DNA from: Oscheius onirici
Lineage: Eukaryota > Nematoda > Chromadorea > Rhabditida > Rhabditidae
NCBI GenBank assembly: GCA_932521025.1
Contig: OW051473.1
Span: 3,348,001-3,412,000 of the forward strand
Length of the DNA stretch: 64,000 nucleotides
Direction of reading: 5' to 3'
Every line of letters starts with the position of its first letter. The stretch's first letter is position 1. The notes beneath the pieces were generated by a model. The model did no database searches, was not told where the DNA came from, and worked only from the letters and a program-made list of their open reading frames with translations. Below are positions 47,237 to 59,900 of this stretch, piece by piece. A program made the translations under genes and the position numbers.

Positions 47237-49551
47237 TTATTCGTCCTTCCTCTTCACGGCCAGCGCTACCAGGAGAACTTCTCCACTGTCTACTCGGAGC
47301 TGTACCGTATCCACTTTCTCTCCCTCCTTCTTCGTACTTTTTAAAAGGGGGCGAGTCTGCTGGAATGCTGAAAATTCTTCTTGAAACGGGACACTGATTA
47401 CTACTGACCCTTGGAGCTCCCTCTCTACACTAGCATCACTTCCAGTAGGAGAGAAAATGTATCTTTGAGGTGGTGGAGGTGGTCGACATGTTGGTGGCGG
47501 CTTTCGGATGGACATCCTGCCATCTCCAAACTTTGGAGAGCTAATCGGAGGTGGAGGTACGTGAAAATATGGTGGTAGAGTACCTAAAGTTAAAGTTATC
47601 ATGATTTTTCATAACGAAATACCTCGTGCTGGTATTTCTTCATAGTGTTCAGTTGGAGGAACAACAGTGTGATAGGCTGCTCTGTTTTCGCGTGGATGTA
47701 GTCGGAGAGTAGTCGAAGCTGAATGCCTTATAGCAATAGGCTCTGGATAGTTTGACACGTAGGAACTGAAAATTTCTGTTACTTTTGGACTCTGGTGACC
47801 CTGTCTGAACAACTTTAGCACATGCAAGATGGTACGCAACCCCAATCGATCAACTCTTTCGACAATGCAGCAGATCAATGATGGATTGGAAAATGTCTAT
47901 CGGCGATATGCCACCAGCCGGCGCATTTATGGTCGGTCAGCATATCGCAGCTATTGTTATTTATGACGTGTGGCCAATAAAATATTTGTCGAGAAGCAAA
48001 ACTCACCGCATCGTTGCCGGCGTAGCTTGGGAGAATAGCCTATTGACATTTGGATTCGAGCCACAGTCGTAAATTTGTATATTCTGAAAAAGCAAACACG
48101 TTTGGAAGTGTTCCTCCACACTTACCGAATTTGTCGTCTTCATCGAGTTGTATGTCCAAACGTTGTCCCCGCATGTTAAAATAGCGTCCGAGGAAGTTGT
48201 CTTGTTTTTGTGATTGGTGCTTCGTCTGAAACTGCGTTATTCAGTACAGAGTCTTATTCCCCGCTAGTTTGCTAGCTGTCAATGTCAGAACTGCAGAGCA
48301 TTCAAATCGCTTATGAAATTATTGCAGATGAAGTGCGTGGCCGTGACAGCGTCTTCTCTGAATAGCCACTATTGAAGGAGCCCTAAAGACACGCAACACT
48401 TCCCGTTGTACGAGAATCAAGCGCGACCCCCCGTTGTGCAACGACGGAGGAATGTCAAGAAAGACACTTCAGAACCTGTAGACCTTGCGATCCCAGCTGA
48501 CGCTGTGACTAATTGCCTGTTGACCGCTAAGAACATATCAGCATGGGAGGTAACGAGGTTAAGATTCGGTTCTCGAGGCGTATTCTCGATCATCTTATGG
48601 TTTGAATGAGAGTATACGATCTTTTACGATCTTGGAGGACTGCTTCTCGGCATCGCCCAGATTTACGACATCCGATGGATGGACAGCTGTTTTCCCAATC
48701 ATCAGCCCTAAGTGAAACATTTGCCTTAGCCCCGGTCAGTAAATTCTGTTGTTGGGGTCAGCTGCGGACATTTCCATCATAAGCGTGACCCGGAGGATCG
48801 AATAATGGCCGGAGGTGACTGATCGACTTGTCACCTCATTGCTAACCAATAATTAATAGGCTCTCGGCCATCGCAGCTTCTCCCCGAAAATAACAAACAA
48901 ACCTTCTGAGCTTGAATATCAGGGTAATCAAAAGAGTCAGGAGCAGGAGAACAGCAAGAATGGCGATTGCAATTAGTGCTTTTGGAGAAATGTTGATACC
49001 ATTTCCAGAAGAGACATCCGTGAGAGAGACGAACGGTCCCCATTCGCAGTCTGGAGCCTGAAATTATTGGATTAAGTTTTTTCTTCCATACAAAAGAAGC
49101 AGATGGTCCAAATCGGGAGAAGCATTCAATAGAAATACCCGATTAGCATACTTCGCTGAGTGCTCTGCCAAACACTACCATGTCAATCGGGACTCATTCA
49201 GCGTTAATCCCTGCGAGGTCGCACTTGTGGACCCAGCATGGTCTTATCCTTTTAATGCTCTGCTTAATCATTTCGACTAAAAATTGAGACAAGTCAGAAT
49301 GAACAACGAGGCAGACTCCCCGGAGAAGAGCACTTTTTCTTCTCACGCAATCCCCGGGGTGTCAAAATGAATTCGCGGCTGCTTTGATAATTCATCACGA
49401 AATGCAAATGATGCTGTACGAAAATTGAATTTTGATCCTGGGAACGTACCTTTTGAAATGGTTCGTCACTCAGCAGATGCCATACCAAAGAGGCATCTGG
49501 AGGTGGTGGAAGGTCAAACTCCGGTGGAAGAGAAATACAGCCGCAGCTCAT
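47237..49551 (-). CDS. orphan single-pass membrane protein with proline-rich tail
   Basis: Exons: 49450 to about 49551, 48903-49057, one near 48130-48230, 48007-48083, 47623-47765 and 47237-47583. A short Cys-containing N-terminal part (MSCGCISLPPEFDLPPPPDA) is followed by APDCEWGPF, an N-glycosylation site, and a strong membrane helix (ALIAIAILAVLLLLTLLITL) with a basic stop-transfer. The tail of about 270 residues has HYEEIPAR, an Src-SH2-type YEEI motif, and polyproline runs (YFHVPPPPISSPKF, RKPPPTCRPPPPPQRY) that could bind SH3 or WW domains. This is the layout of a signalling or cytoskeletal adaptor receptor. The 5' end is uncertain: an upstream exon with signal peptide and ectodomain may be missing, since an acceptor-like TTTTTCAG lies just before the first codons. 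Family not recognised. Confidence 0.68.
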
Positions 49552-50025
49552 CTCGTCATGGAAGCTGAAAAAGCAGCATTGTAAACAAACAAAGTAGTGA
49601 GAAGTTGAGAGTAGCCAAGAAAGCAGCCGCAGTTTGCGGACTGTCGTAAAAGGGTGAATGTGGCCAGATCTACAGCAAACAGAATGCCTGACCATCATTT
49701 TTCAGCGTAACGCCTCGTAGTTCCTTTCGTAGCCAACTGTCAAACAAAAATCTCTGTCTGTCACTGCTGGATGTCTGTCTTTGCTTGCAAAAATAGGGAA
49801 GGCAAAAATTTATGATTGGCGACTCTGAGGCAAGCAAGCAATTAGTAGAGGTCTGTGTCCTTAGCGATACTACCATATATTTTTCGTTTTACGAGTTGGA
49901 CCTTGGGGCAACGAGGGCGCGCCCCATTACGCCATTCACACCACGCCAATTGACTCCGTATCGGCCAACTCCCGACGCCTTGATCCGATCCGACGACAAT
50001 CGGGGTATTCAAGCCGAGGCGGTGT

Positions 50026-50061
50026 TAACCCGGAACAGTCCGAAGACTGTTCCTCGGGTTA
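50026..50061. repeat. strong hairpin with CGAA loop
   Basis: TAACCCGGAACAGTC at 50026-50040 pairs with GACTGTTCC-TC-GGGTTA at 50045-50061 around a CGAA tetraloop, 15 base pairs with one two-base bulge. It is the most stable inverted repeat I noticed in the window. Confidence 0.75.
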
Positions 50062-50406
50062 GAGTTGAAACGGAGAGAGTAATTACGAGCTGAATTATCG
50101 TGTCAATCGGGCGCCAACAACGCGGTCATCCGTCTCCATTTGACTCATTTGACTGTCACGTACTTCAATGATACCATCTACCGCCGATTGAGTTCTAATT
50201 AGGAGACTATTCAAATCGGAAAGTTCTTAGAAAACTTTAAAAACTATTAATTACGGGTAAGTGGGAAAGTAGGGATGGTTTACATTATTAAGAATAGAGC
50301 AAACAGTAGCAGGTGGTTGTAGCATAATTGAGAAGTCATCCAGATGTGATATAATGCAGCCAGGTAATTGTGCGGAAGGCGGTGGGCACAATTGCTGTGG
50401 ATTAGA

Positions 50407-50428
50407 CATAACCCCTCTAGGAGTTATG
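50407..50428. repeat. near-palindrome, 10-base arms
   Basis: CATAACCCCT and AGGAGTTATG are inverted copies with one mismatch around a two-base centre. It could be a dimeric transcription-factor site or chance. Confidence 0.6.
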
Positions 50429-50467
50429 TAAGACAAATGGAACTAAGCTGTTGCATTGACAGGGGGG

Positions 50468-50491
50468 CTGCTGCTCAAACTTCAGCAGCAG
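50468..50491. repeat. hairpin, CTGCTGCT/AGCAGCAG
   Basis: A perfect eight-base stem around an eight-base loop, immediately followed by the larger hairpin at 50498. Confidence 0.65.
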
Positions 50492-50497
50492 GCAGCG

Positions 50498-50544
50498 CTC
50501 GAAATTCAAAGCAAATGGCTCTTCTGTTTTCTTTGAAATTCGAG
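50498..50544. repeat. long imperfect hairpin, 18-base arms
   Basis: CTCGAAATTCAAAGCAAA pairs with TTTTCTTTGAAATTCGAG with two mismatches around an 11-base loop. The size is a little short for a microRNA precursor, but the shape is similar. Confidence 0.65.
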
Positions 50545-53500
50545 ATCGTGGATTGAAGAGGGCCGAGTAAAAGAGTTGGAATCGTAGACGCGTTTGTCCG
50601 CAAGCCTAACGAGCACAAATCTCATTCGGCTGCCAAATCGGGCGAAACACTAACACAATTAGGGAAACGCCCTCTCGCTTCTCTCTGAGGGCAACTCATA
50701 ACAAAAACGACAACTCTTGTAAGAAAATTTGGGGATATCGCCCTTTAAGATGTTATTTGGATACAAGATCTTGTTCTTCGGACAAGCTACATCAAACTTT
50801 GCTCTCACAGGATCTAATGCTCAGAGAATGCGCTTGAAAACTTGAAAGGTAGTTCAAAAGTTAGAAAATATAAAAACTTGGAGTATGTCGCAAAAAGCAA
50901 AGAAGCGAATATGATGCACTGGCCGCAATTAGCCTACAAGGATGAGTATTCGAGAGGGCGGATTGGGGGCGGGGCTACAAGCGGGAAACTGCTGCGACGA
51001 GATTAACACCTATGATATGCAAATATACACTTTCGGTAAGGTCTTTTGAGAAATATTTAGTTTTGGAGGCGCTAATGGTGTTAGGCGGTAGGATGTAGAA
51101 GAAAACACAAAGATGCTACTCTCCACGCTCACTTCCTAACATGAGCCAAAAGACGACTGACTCGCAGCATACTGCCAGTGAGAGTGGCTGATTTGGGAAG
51201 CGCCAAATCAGACACCCGCAAAGTTAGTTTTCTGGTATGTATGCTGCTGACAAAGAATCACTACAAATAGAATTGCGGCCGTGTGTGTGTTGAATAGTGG
51301 ACATAACTCAATTTATCGTTTGTAGGACTTGAAAAGACGCAATCGGACACATAGGCGCGCATATTTGGTGCTCATCTATAATGCAAAATTCACAACATGC
51401 ACCAGGCAACTTGACGCCGAGAGAAATCAAAACAACTGTTGAAGAAGGCAGTCGTATACAGTCTTCATAGAGGTCATTGAGGACCATCTCACATAACAGA
51501 ATAATGAGTACTTTCCTAAGGGGAGCGCCGGTCATAAAGCAGGCCGACCGACGGCATATGGCTGGCGGCTTGCGGACACGTTTTTTCTTATGCGGAACCG
51601 GTAATTGGATTGGGACCGTTCCTCTCCTCGGAGCAGTTCGCGTTCGGAGCCCACCCCATAAAGTCATAAAAAGTTATGACATGAGCGCAGGTGCAAATCC
51701 TTAACAAAAGATGTACGTCTTGTGGGAAAAACAGTTTACTACCAGAATGATGCGTTCAACCAGATGCCCCGAATCGAGATTGGGCAAGTTTTAGAGTCTT
51801 GGCCTGCTGGCCGAATGAATTGGGAGTCATTAAGAAAGGCACAAGATTGATTGAGTTCATTTTCCCCTCTTCTGAGTTATGGCGAATTTGTTGAAATTGG
51901 GAAATTGTTGGAAATTGTTTTCGAGACTGCACTCGCAGAAAATGAAGTCCCGCAAATCAAGGCCCAGGCTGTAAAGCTCGGCTTGCCAAGAGGTCTCGGG
52001 GTGAAGCTTGTACAGCAGAAAAGACACAGCTGACCATTGCGGCCAGTCTACAATGTGGTAATCCGCTTGTCCGCGCAACCTCTACGGACCACGGCAAAGG
52101 AGGCGCATGTAAATAAAGAAGATCAAAGAGGGAGCCTCTTAACCCAATTGAACGGCCGGCACATGGACAGTATCCCACGGTTTAGTGCAAACAGACAGTC
52201 TGTAACAACTGTCCCCTCGAGGAATCGTCTTTCTTGATATCCTTGAATGGAGAGTGCGGTAGACGGAAAAAACCGCGACAGGTGGCAGGTGGAAGACGTT
52301 TCATACCTCAGTGCGCTTATCCGTTAAATACAGTGCCAATCCTATTGAAATGTCGTTCAGCGGAAAAGGCTAGAAAAACTGGCTGAGATCAATTAGCCGC
52401 TTTTAGGCTTAGCGGGTCATGTCTACAAGAAGAAGTAGTGTCTTTGCACCTAGTGGGGTTCATATCATACGAACGCTGGCTAATCCAACGCCAAAATAAA
52501 CAAACACATGGGATAAACCATGAGCGTTTCGGGTTACGCGCACTCGGTATCCATCCAGATGGTCATTTGAACAGCCAGGTGACTAGAAAAGTCGTTTGAA
52601 AGGAAAAACTCTGATTGACTGACATTTACCAAAGCGGCTAAGAGAAAAGGTCGCACTTGCCTGTCACATTACTCAACATCCAACAATAGCACGGTATGCC
52701 GCAAAAGACGGGAAACAGAACGTAAGGATTAGCCAAGTTTTGAACACGAGGCAGTCAAAGAGGACAGAGAAAATGATGCCTGGGAAAGTAGGAATCACGT
52801 AGTAGTGATACTTGCGACCTTTGCTACGTATGTTAATGAGGCCGGCTGGTTTTGAAGCCTCCGCAAACGACATACGTGTAGATAACAGCCATGTTATTAT
52901 AAGATAGCGCATGTTCCGGTCAAGGAGACCTTAGTCATTTTTTGCTTATTAAGGGCAGTGTTTTGATACGGTCCAGTACTGTGGTGGCAATAGAAGGTCG
53001 TATATCTTAGAGATCTGCGAATACAAGTCCCGATTGGCTACTATCCGTCAAAGTCTCAGATGATGGAAGAGTCTGCCGCAAACGAACAAATACCAACCGT
53101 AAGAGGGAATTGTATTCTTTGAATTGATAGACAAAAGCTCCATTAACCTGGCTACAATAACGAAGAGGCTCTTACGGAATCTCCTTGCGTGAGAATTGCG
53201 CAACAAGAAGAGTCGGCTACAAGGAAGGGTCATACAGGAGCCAGATGTGTGTTATGCCAATTAGGTCCTGAACACAAGGAGGAAATGACAGTGGCGGCGC
53301 GCACTTGTAGCCCTCTGCAGACGTATAATTATCAGCTCTGTCAAGGTCGATGGCTCGACTGTCAGAGTCAGAGGGCAATGTGCAGCTAATTCTGGGTCTA
53401 TTCCTGACGTGAAGTTGTCAAGTGCAGACATCTTTAGTTGTCTTGGCTTTAATTGACAGAAGCAACCAATTAGAAGTGATAGGTATCCTGAAGAATGAGG

Positions 53501-56256
53501 AACCATAAGGAGGACAGCAGGTGGGATTGTCACTTTTGTTAATAACAGTCTACAGAAAAGTGTTGATGAGCAGGTGTTAGTTGTGTATTGAAGGTAGCTC
53601 TAAGCCGACCTCCCACGGCGAAATTTAGGGTAGGATAATCAGCCGATAATCGTTTGTTAGTTTGGCCTTCTCATTATGGTACACAGACGTTGAATACCGA
53701 ACTTGAGAAGATTGAATCCTTCAACAATGAAAGATGGAAAATGGTAGGAAGGCAATAGTTACAGAGTTTAATTTGAAAAGTTAAAGCTGAACAACAGTTA
53801 ACTACTGCCCAGGTGCAAGTTATGAAAAGGGTGAAAAGAGAAAATTCAAATTGTTGGAGACGTCCTTTAAGATACACAGAATCTTATTAGTGTCCTTCAA
53901 GACCACCTGCCTCTCATGACCCTACAGTATTCGTGTATGGAGCACCGAGTGATTTTCTACGGGAACCCATTGATTAACTTAGTCAAAATGGGAAGCGCGA
54001 ACAAAAGTGCTACATAGGGGAGGCTCAATGTAATTGACGGCACCCTACAATTACGACACCTGCTCCGGTGTATGAATGCCTGTTGTTCACTCCAAGGTGC
54101 CGAACAATTAAAAACGTCGAGCCTATTGCTGTCCGAAAGGTAGACGATCTGAGAGTGAGAATCGGGCCGCAGGTCAGCTGTTACAGTAATTATCAGTCTG
54201 CAGAGCCTCGCTGACACGAAAACACGGCCTGTCGTTTCACGGATGACAATTTATTGCATTTCTTGTCTGTGACAGTCTAGTCTCCGTCGGCTGGAGGGAT
54301 TACGATATGTTTGTAAGGGACGAGTGCTAATCCACAGTGTCTATTAGCCAGCCGGCGGCAAGCTGTGATGACCGTATAATTACAAACAGAATCGGGATTA
54401 GGCGGAAAGGCAAAACTTTCAAGACTACTCTAACAAGCAATGCTTCTTCCTTTCTCGGTGAGGTGCGAGACTCTTGAGGCATTTGGACCGGCTGAGGGCG
54501 ATCACAGCGCAATTATTCGAAGATTCGAATCTATTGAAGTGGAAATGTGGCGCCAACTGGGTACAATTACCGACGGATTTAAAGAACAGACATTTTAAAA
54601 TTGTGTCTCGATTTGTTGGTTCCAAAAATGTGACGCAGGAAGTAATTTGGAGCAAAGGCTAGCACAACTTTGGTGTAGGGAAGGAATACCATGTTTCATA
54701 TTAAGCATATCAAAAATTAGTTCTGTTGCATACTGTGTCACCGTTTCAACAAAAAAGTTGGTGCCGTGAGTGTATCAAGAACTAACTACAAACGATTGAT
54801 ATTAAATACTGAGTAACAGCCAATCTGAACTTCCACATTAAAATGCTCTCGCAGGAGAATCAGGGATTGGGAAAGAATAGTCAATCCGACAGCATGCTTG
54901 TCCTAGAACAGTTTAAGCTGCTCGACAACTAAATTGAACGCAACTAAGAGACATCAAAGGAATAGCTGGTAGGATCACTGTGAGGATATGAATTGAGGTT
55001 TAATCCCCTCAGGCGAGCAAATTGGTCGACAGCTGGGCAACCGGAAATAACCAAGAGAAGAGGTAGAAGACACAACTGAAGACAAGTTGAATCCATAAAC
55101 TCAAATAACGAACAATAATCAACTACTGGAAGAAATAAATTTCTATTCCATTGTATGAGATTCGAGAACACTTTCAATAGTACCCGAGGCTCACTGTGCT
55201 CTTTCAGAGAACTGCCTAAGTTCGAAACATGTGACTCACTCTTTATCAGAGTGTCCTAATTTAGGAAGAGGAAGCTGTCGGTATGTGACCGCAGAGGGCG
55301 GCTCATTTGGTTGTCGAATATGTTTCAATTTGCGCCTGAATGGACAGAAATGACCGGGAACGGCTTCTAATGACCGGGCCACAACTCGATTTGCTAATTG
55401 CAGAAGGCGTCCATCGCAACAGGGCCAAGTGATGAACAAGCACAATTGGACACATGTCTTTAAATTAGGCAATAGGGCAGTTTTCAGACGAAATAAGAAT
55501 GGCACGACCGTACAAATCAAAGGTGTGGAAGTATTTCATGTGGTGGTAGCTGTGATGCATCGGCTGCTTTAGACAATACTAATTAACAGAATAATTTATA
55601 AGGAGCGTGTCGGCTCTGGACATACGAGTCGGCTAATGGTATCATCTCAACCCGGAGGTCATGAATTCTCTTGGTCATTTATGAGATGTCCACACAGCCA
55701 TGCCCATCAATGTTAAAAAACAAAAAAAGGTCTTTAGCTTCACTCTTGACTTTCGCCGACTCTTCCTGTCATAACGTTGCTGTGTTTTATAGCAGCACTA
55801 ATAGTAATCATATCAGAGAGACGAATATAAGGTCGCTATGGTCGGCCAATTTGTCCAGGAGAAACGCCAATCTCATTGTGGATGAGTGTTTTCTGTCTGC
55901 GCTAATTCGGCATATATTAGCAATGGGCACAGCTAACTCATTAAGAAGACGGCAGAGCAATCATAGCGTTGAGAAAGATGCGACCGCTGGATTTGAAAAT
56001 GGTGGAAGCCGCTTTGTCTGCTCGCGACAAAGGTCAGGGTGGAGCTATACAAACATTCACAAATTCTATCGCCCTGGGAACCTGATAACGGAGGTTGATT
56101 TGAGCTGTGAGCGTAAGACGATGAATTAGTTGAACATTTATGACCTATATATCGAAATAGGTTCATTCTAGGGGCAACAGGGACAACGATTTATTACTCG
56201 AATAACTCGTAAGACGACGTTCTGACGCTGTGGGACATGACAGTAGCAGATTCAAC

Positions 56257-56975
56257 TTAGAAGAAGCCAGTTTCCTAAAAATTATATGTAAAATAACTTC
56301 AGAGAATGGAACCTGTAGTTTTTGTACAAAGAAGCGGAAATCGGCAGCTTCGTTGCTGGTAAGCTCGTCGGTCGAACCGCTAAGAATTCCCTCCAAGACG
56401 AGCATCATATGAGCAGTCTCTTCCTCTGAGAGCTTCATTTCCTGGCCGAAGAGATCAGCTGTTGGGGATTCTGTGATCAGCTAGTAAGACCCATGTTTCC
56501 GTATCAAAAACTTACGGGAAAGAGCAACGGCCACCTTGTCAACGCCGCCCATTCCTCCGAGTTCTCCCTTGGCCTTTGGACCGAAGACCTTGACTAGGAA
56601 GTCCTTGCCATGAGCAGCCATGAGTGCCTTGAGGAAGGCGGCTGTTTCTTCAACCGGAGGACGAGTGGCAGCGGTGCACATGCTCTTGTTTTCATCGTAT
56701 TCGTCAGAACAGTCAGGGGAGCCATCACAAAGGTATTTGATGGGAACGCACTCCCCAGAGGGACATTCGAACGGGTGCCAAGTGGGACAGGGAGCTGCAA
56801 AAAACGATTAACAATTCACACATTTGTCAAAAATGCTTTTGTTTAATTCCTAAAAACTTACTGGAAGAATCGCCGCGCTTGCCTCCTTTTACAAGTTCCC
56901 TGATGCTGAAGGCGTAGATTTGCGGAACAGCGGCAACAACAAGAGCTGCCAGTAAAATATGCCGCAACGTCCACA
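56257..56975 (-). CDS. LDLa-domain neuropeptide precursor (insect prohormone-4-like)
   Basis: The ATG at 56975 opens a signal peptide (MWTLRHILLAALVVAAVPQI) ending about YA. Directly after it comes FSIRELVKGGKRG: a short peptide followed by Gly and a Lys-Arg site, predicted to be cleaved and amidated to FSIRELVKG-amide. The second exon holds one LDL-receptor class A repeat (FECPSGECVPIKYLC, DGSPDCSDEYDE, six Cys) and a helical region (EETAAFLKALMAAHGKDFLV). The third encodes EMKLSEEETAHMMLVLEGIL, followed by an acidic stretch, and the last exon ends ETGFF. The layout signal-peptide, short peptide-KR, LDLa, helical tail is that of insect prohormone-4 (IDLSRF-type) precursors. Peptide function is unknown; neuroendocrine secretion is inferred. 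The model has four exons and about 200 residues. Confidence 0.82.
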
Positions 56976-59900
56976 TTACTACCTAAAATGCTTTTGTCTT
57001 GAAAAAGGATAATTTTTAAGAGAATGGCAAAAGTAAGAAAGTCTTGAGGGAAGGAGGTTGGCAATCACATCTATCATTATGAGTGCGGCTCAATTGACTT
57101 GCTGATGACGTTGGATAAGGAGAGAGAAACACTGGCTGACTAAGACGCTAGCTAGAGATCTTCCTGGAACACATTTCCTCCTCCACAAATCTTCTTCCTT
57201 CTCTAATTTATCGTTTTCAGAAAGAGAAGGAAAAGAAATTGGGGGATCCCGAATGAAAGTTCAAACGTTGATGCCTTTAAGGGATTCGTTCAAGAGCTGC
57301 GTTGGCGATGCCCTGTGGGCATAACAGGCAAGGAGTGACACGAATCGGAGTAGACGGCAATACCTCGCGTCATTCAACTCCTCACAACAAGCAGCGTTCT
57401 CATTTAATATGAATTGTTTTAATTGAGAATAGAACTGAGGATGCTGCTGGAGCTCTGATTTGTCCTATTAGAGAGTTTCAGATATGGTAAGAGTAGAGAA
57501 CAAGGATGTGCGTCGTGGCAATAAAAAAAAAGGGACGAAAATGCTGTCAAAAATGATGATCAAAAGTTTTCGTAGGCGGGAGGAGATGAGAATGTGTGGG
57601 TTCTAGAATAAGTGCGGGTAATATAGACGCTTCGGACGTGAGTGATCTTGAAACGGCATGTTTCTGACGTGTCTGTTCCTGACCAACAAGTATGGCTACG
57701 CTTTTTCAAAATGTTGCGTAATATGCATCGGTTATACTCTGTGAACACAGCCGTTGTGGAAAGTTAAAAGTTATAGTTTTGTATATTTGATCGCTACTTG
57801 AATCCAACATCGCTCGCTAGTGAAATAGGAAAAGGAAAGGTTTCAACACTATCGTGACTAGGCAGTGTGTAGCTCGAGAAATTGGCTTTTCTGGCCATCA
57901 CAGGGTAATTTGAATAAGAAAGAAGTAGTGGGCAAAGCTGTCTGCCATGCCAATAATTGCTCTAAGTTTCACACTAAGTGACGTGAAAGTTGTTCCGAAT
58001 CCGCACTGATGTTAATCTGCCATGATAATTGCTGTAGAAACTCCGTTCCAAAAAGAATCAAACGTACATGTTCATAAAGAACTATCGCGTTAGAAGATGA
58101 CATTATTGAAATGAGAGTCTTCTCCAAAAACACCTAGAAACACCGATCAAAAACAGCCTTACATAATCAAATTTTAACTTAACATTTTGTGAATTCTGAG
58201 GAAACGAAGGTTCGAAGAGAATCAGAAACATTCATAGCAGGTAGGGAGACTAGGTGGTGAATGATGAAGCTATGAATACTGGTAGAGGCCAGGTATGTAT
58301 GTCCTCGCAGCCCGAACACAGCTGGCCTACTACCAAAATTCTATCGGACTGCCTCAATATTGAAAGCAGTGAAGCCGAAAAATAGTGACGCCATTGTTCC
58401 TAGTTTAACGGAACCAGTGTTCAAGACAAAGAAAACGGATGTATGGGGGCAAGAAAATACATCTTCTTGTGAGGTCCAGACACCCACATTGCAGCTTTCA
58501 GAGGCAAACCTTGAATGACGACGAAAAAACTCTTGAATGTCCTTTAAGTGTTAGCATGTCTACAATTTGCGTTATTTTCCAGCACTTTGCCGGATACGGC
58601 TGCAGAAAATGTTCTAAATCTGGGAGGAATATCCCTGAATAACGTCATGAGTTTCTCACGTTTTCGAGCTCAGATGGGAATATGAACTAGAAATTAATGA
58701 TAGAACAGATAAATTCCTTATTGATTTGAAAATCAGTGAACAAGTTCTATCAAAGAGAAAACAATAAGCGTAGTGTAATCAGAAGGATTGTTTGTGAATA
58801 CAACTGAAGTACAAAACCTCATACTCACATCATTCAGATTTTTGAGCTACTGTGCTGTAGACTGATCAACAAATCATAAGAATTAACAAGTGAAATTGAA
58901 TGGTCAGCAGTTAGTTTGATTTGCACTTGTTGAGGGCGAAGTAATGCTTTTTGCCAGCTGCATAACTGTTGAACCGTGCTGAACAAAACTAATAAATAAT
59001 TGACATCGAAATGTGTTCATAGTTTGTCAGATACCGTAGCCGATGATCTCTTAGACTAACTTTGTACTGCTTTTATACTTTCGGCCATTCAAAAGGGAAG
59101 AAAAAGTTCAGAATGAAAGGCTCATTTGTGGGACACATTGTGCGAGCCGGATGTGATTCCGATGCATCTAAATAAAGCAGAGCCACAATTAGAAACACAT
59201 CGAAAAAATAATGTCATGAATTGCTTATCCGGCTACGACACAACGTATTCAGAGTCCGAGAAGATTGCGACAGTGTCTAAGCAAATGATTCTGGGCGTGG
59301 GCAGCGGCACAAGCTACGCCTCTTTCTGACCCTAACAACTTTGGTTAAAAAAAACATAAATTGCTCGAAAATGGCTTGGGGAGCCATAGTTTTGTGGATT
59401 TTTGATGGGTTAGCTGCCAAGTCAATCGCCTAAATGCACCAGGTAATTTATGCATTCGACCATAAAAATCGCCGTCTTTACGTAAATGGACTCATTTCCT
59501 GTTCAACAGTGTCACTTAGACAAAAGAGAGATCAACAAACATCTGAAGGCAAGAAAGAACTACAAACTTTGTTAGGGCACGCAACTCAATTATCAGATCG
59601 AGTACCGACGGCTATACGAGTTAATAGAGTGCGGAGAAGTTAAGTGGTCTACTTGTGTATAACGACAACTTTCTACTTCAATAAACTGTCGTAAATAGAG
59701 TTAATGACAGTTTGTTATGATTATACTGAAGAGTGAACTTATGAAAATGCATAGGTTGCGAAATTTTTCAAAGCATTGCGATCCTATGATGTTTACCGAA
59801 TTGTATAACGTTGTCGTACAAACTATTCTTTTGTAAAATACGTCCGTCAAAAACGAGGAAGTACAATAAATGCAGGTGAGGATGCATGGAAGAGCACTTA

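Larger units (their letters stand above)
49552..56256. other. 6.7-kb gene-poor region
   Basis: No convincing exon chain on either strand. The longest open frame is about 147 codons at 55686-56129 (plus). It contains the hairpin cluster described separately. The plus strand looks purine-rich over much of its length, as in other stretches upstream of leftward genes. It may carry the distal promoter and the 5' exon of the membrane protein at 47.2-49.6 kb. Confidence 0.5.

Noticed and set aside
52400-52425. TTAGGCTTAG resembling the nematode telomere repeat TTAGGC
   Set aside because: Only about one and a half units, with no array; expected by chance.
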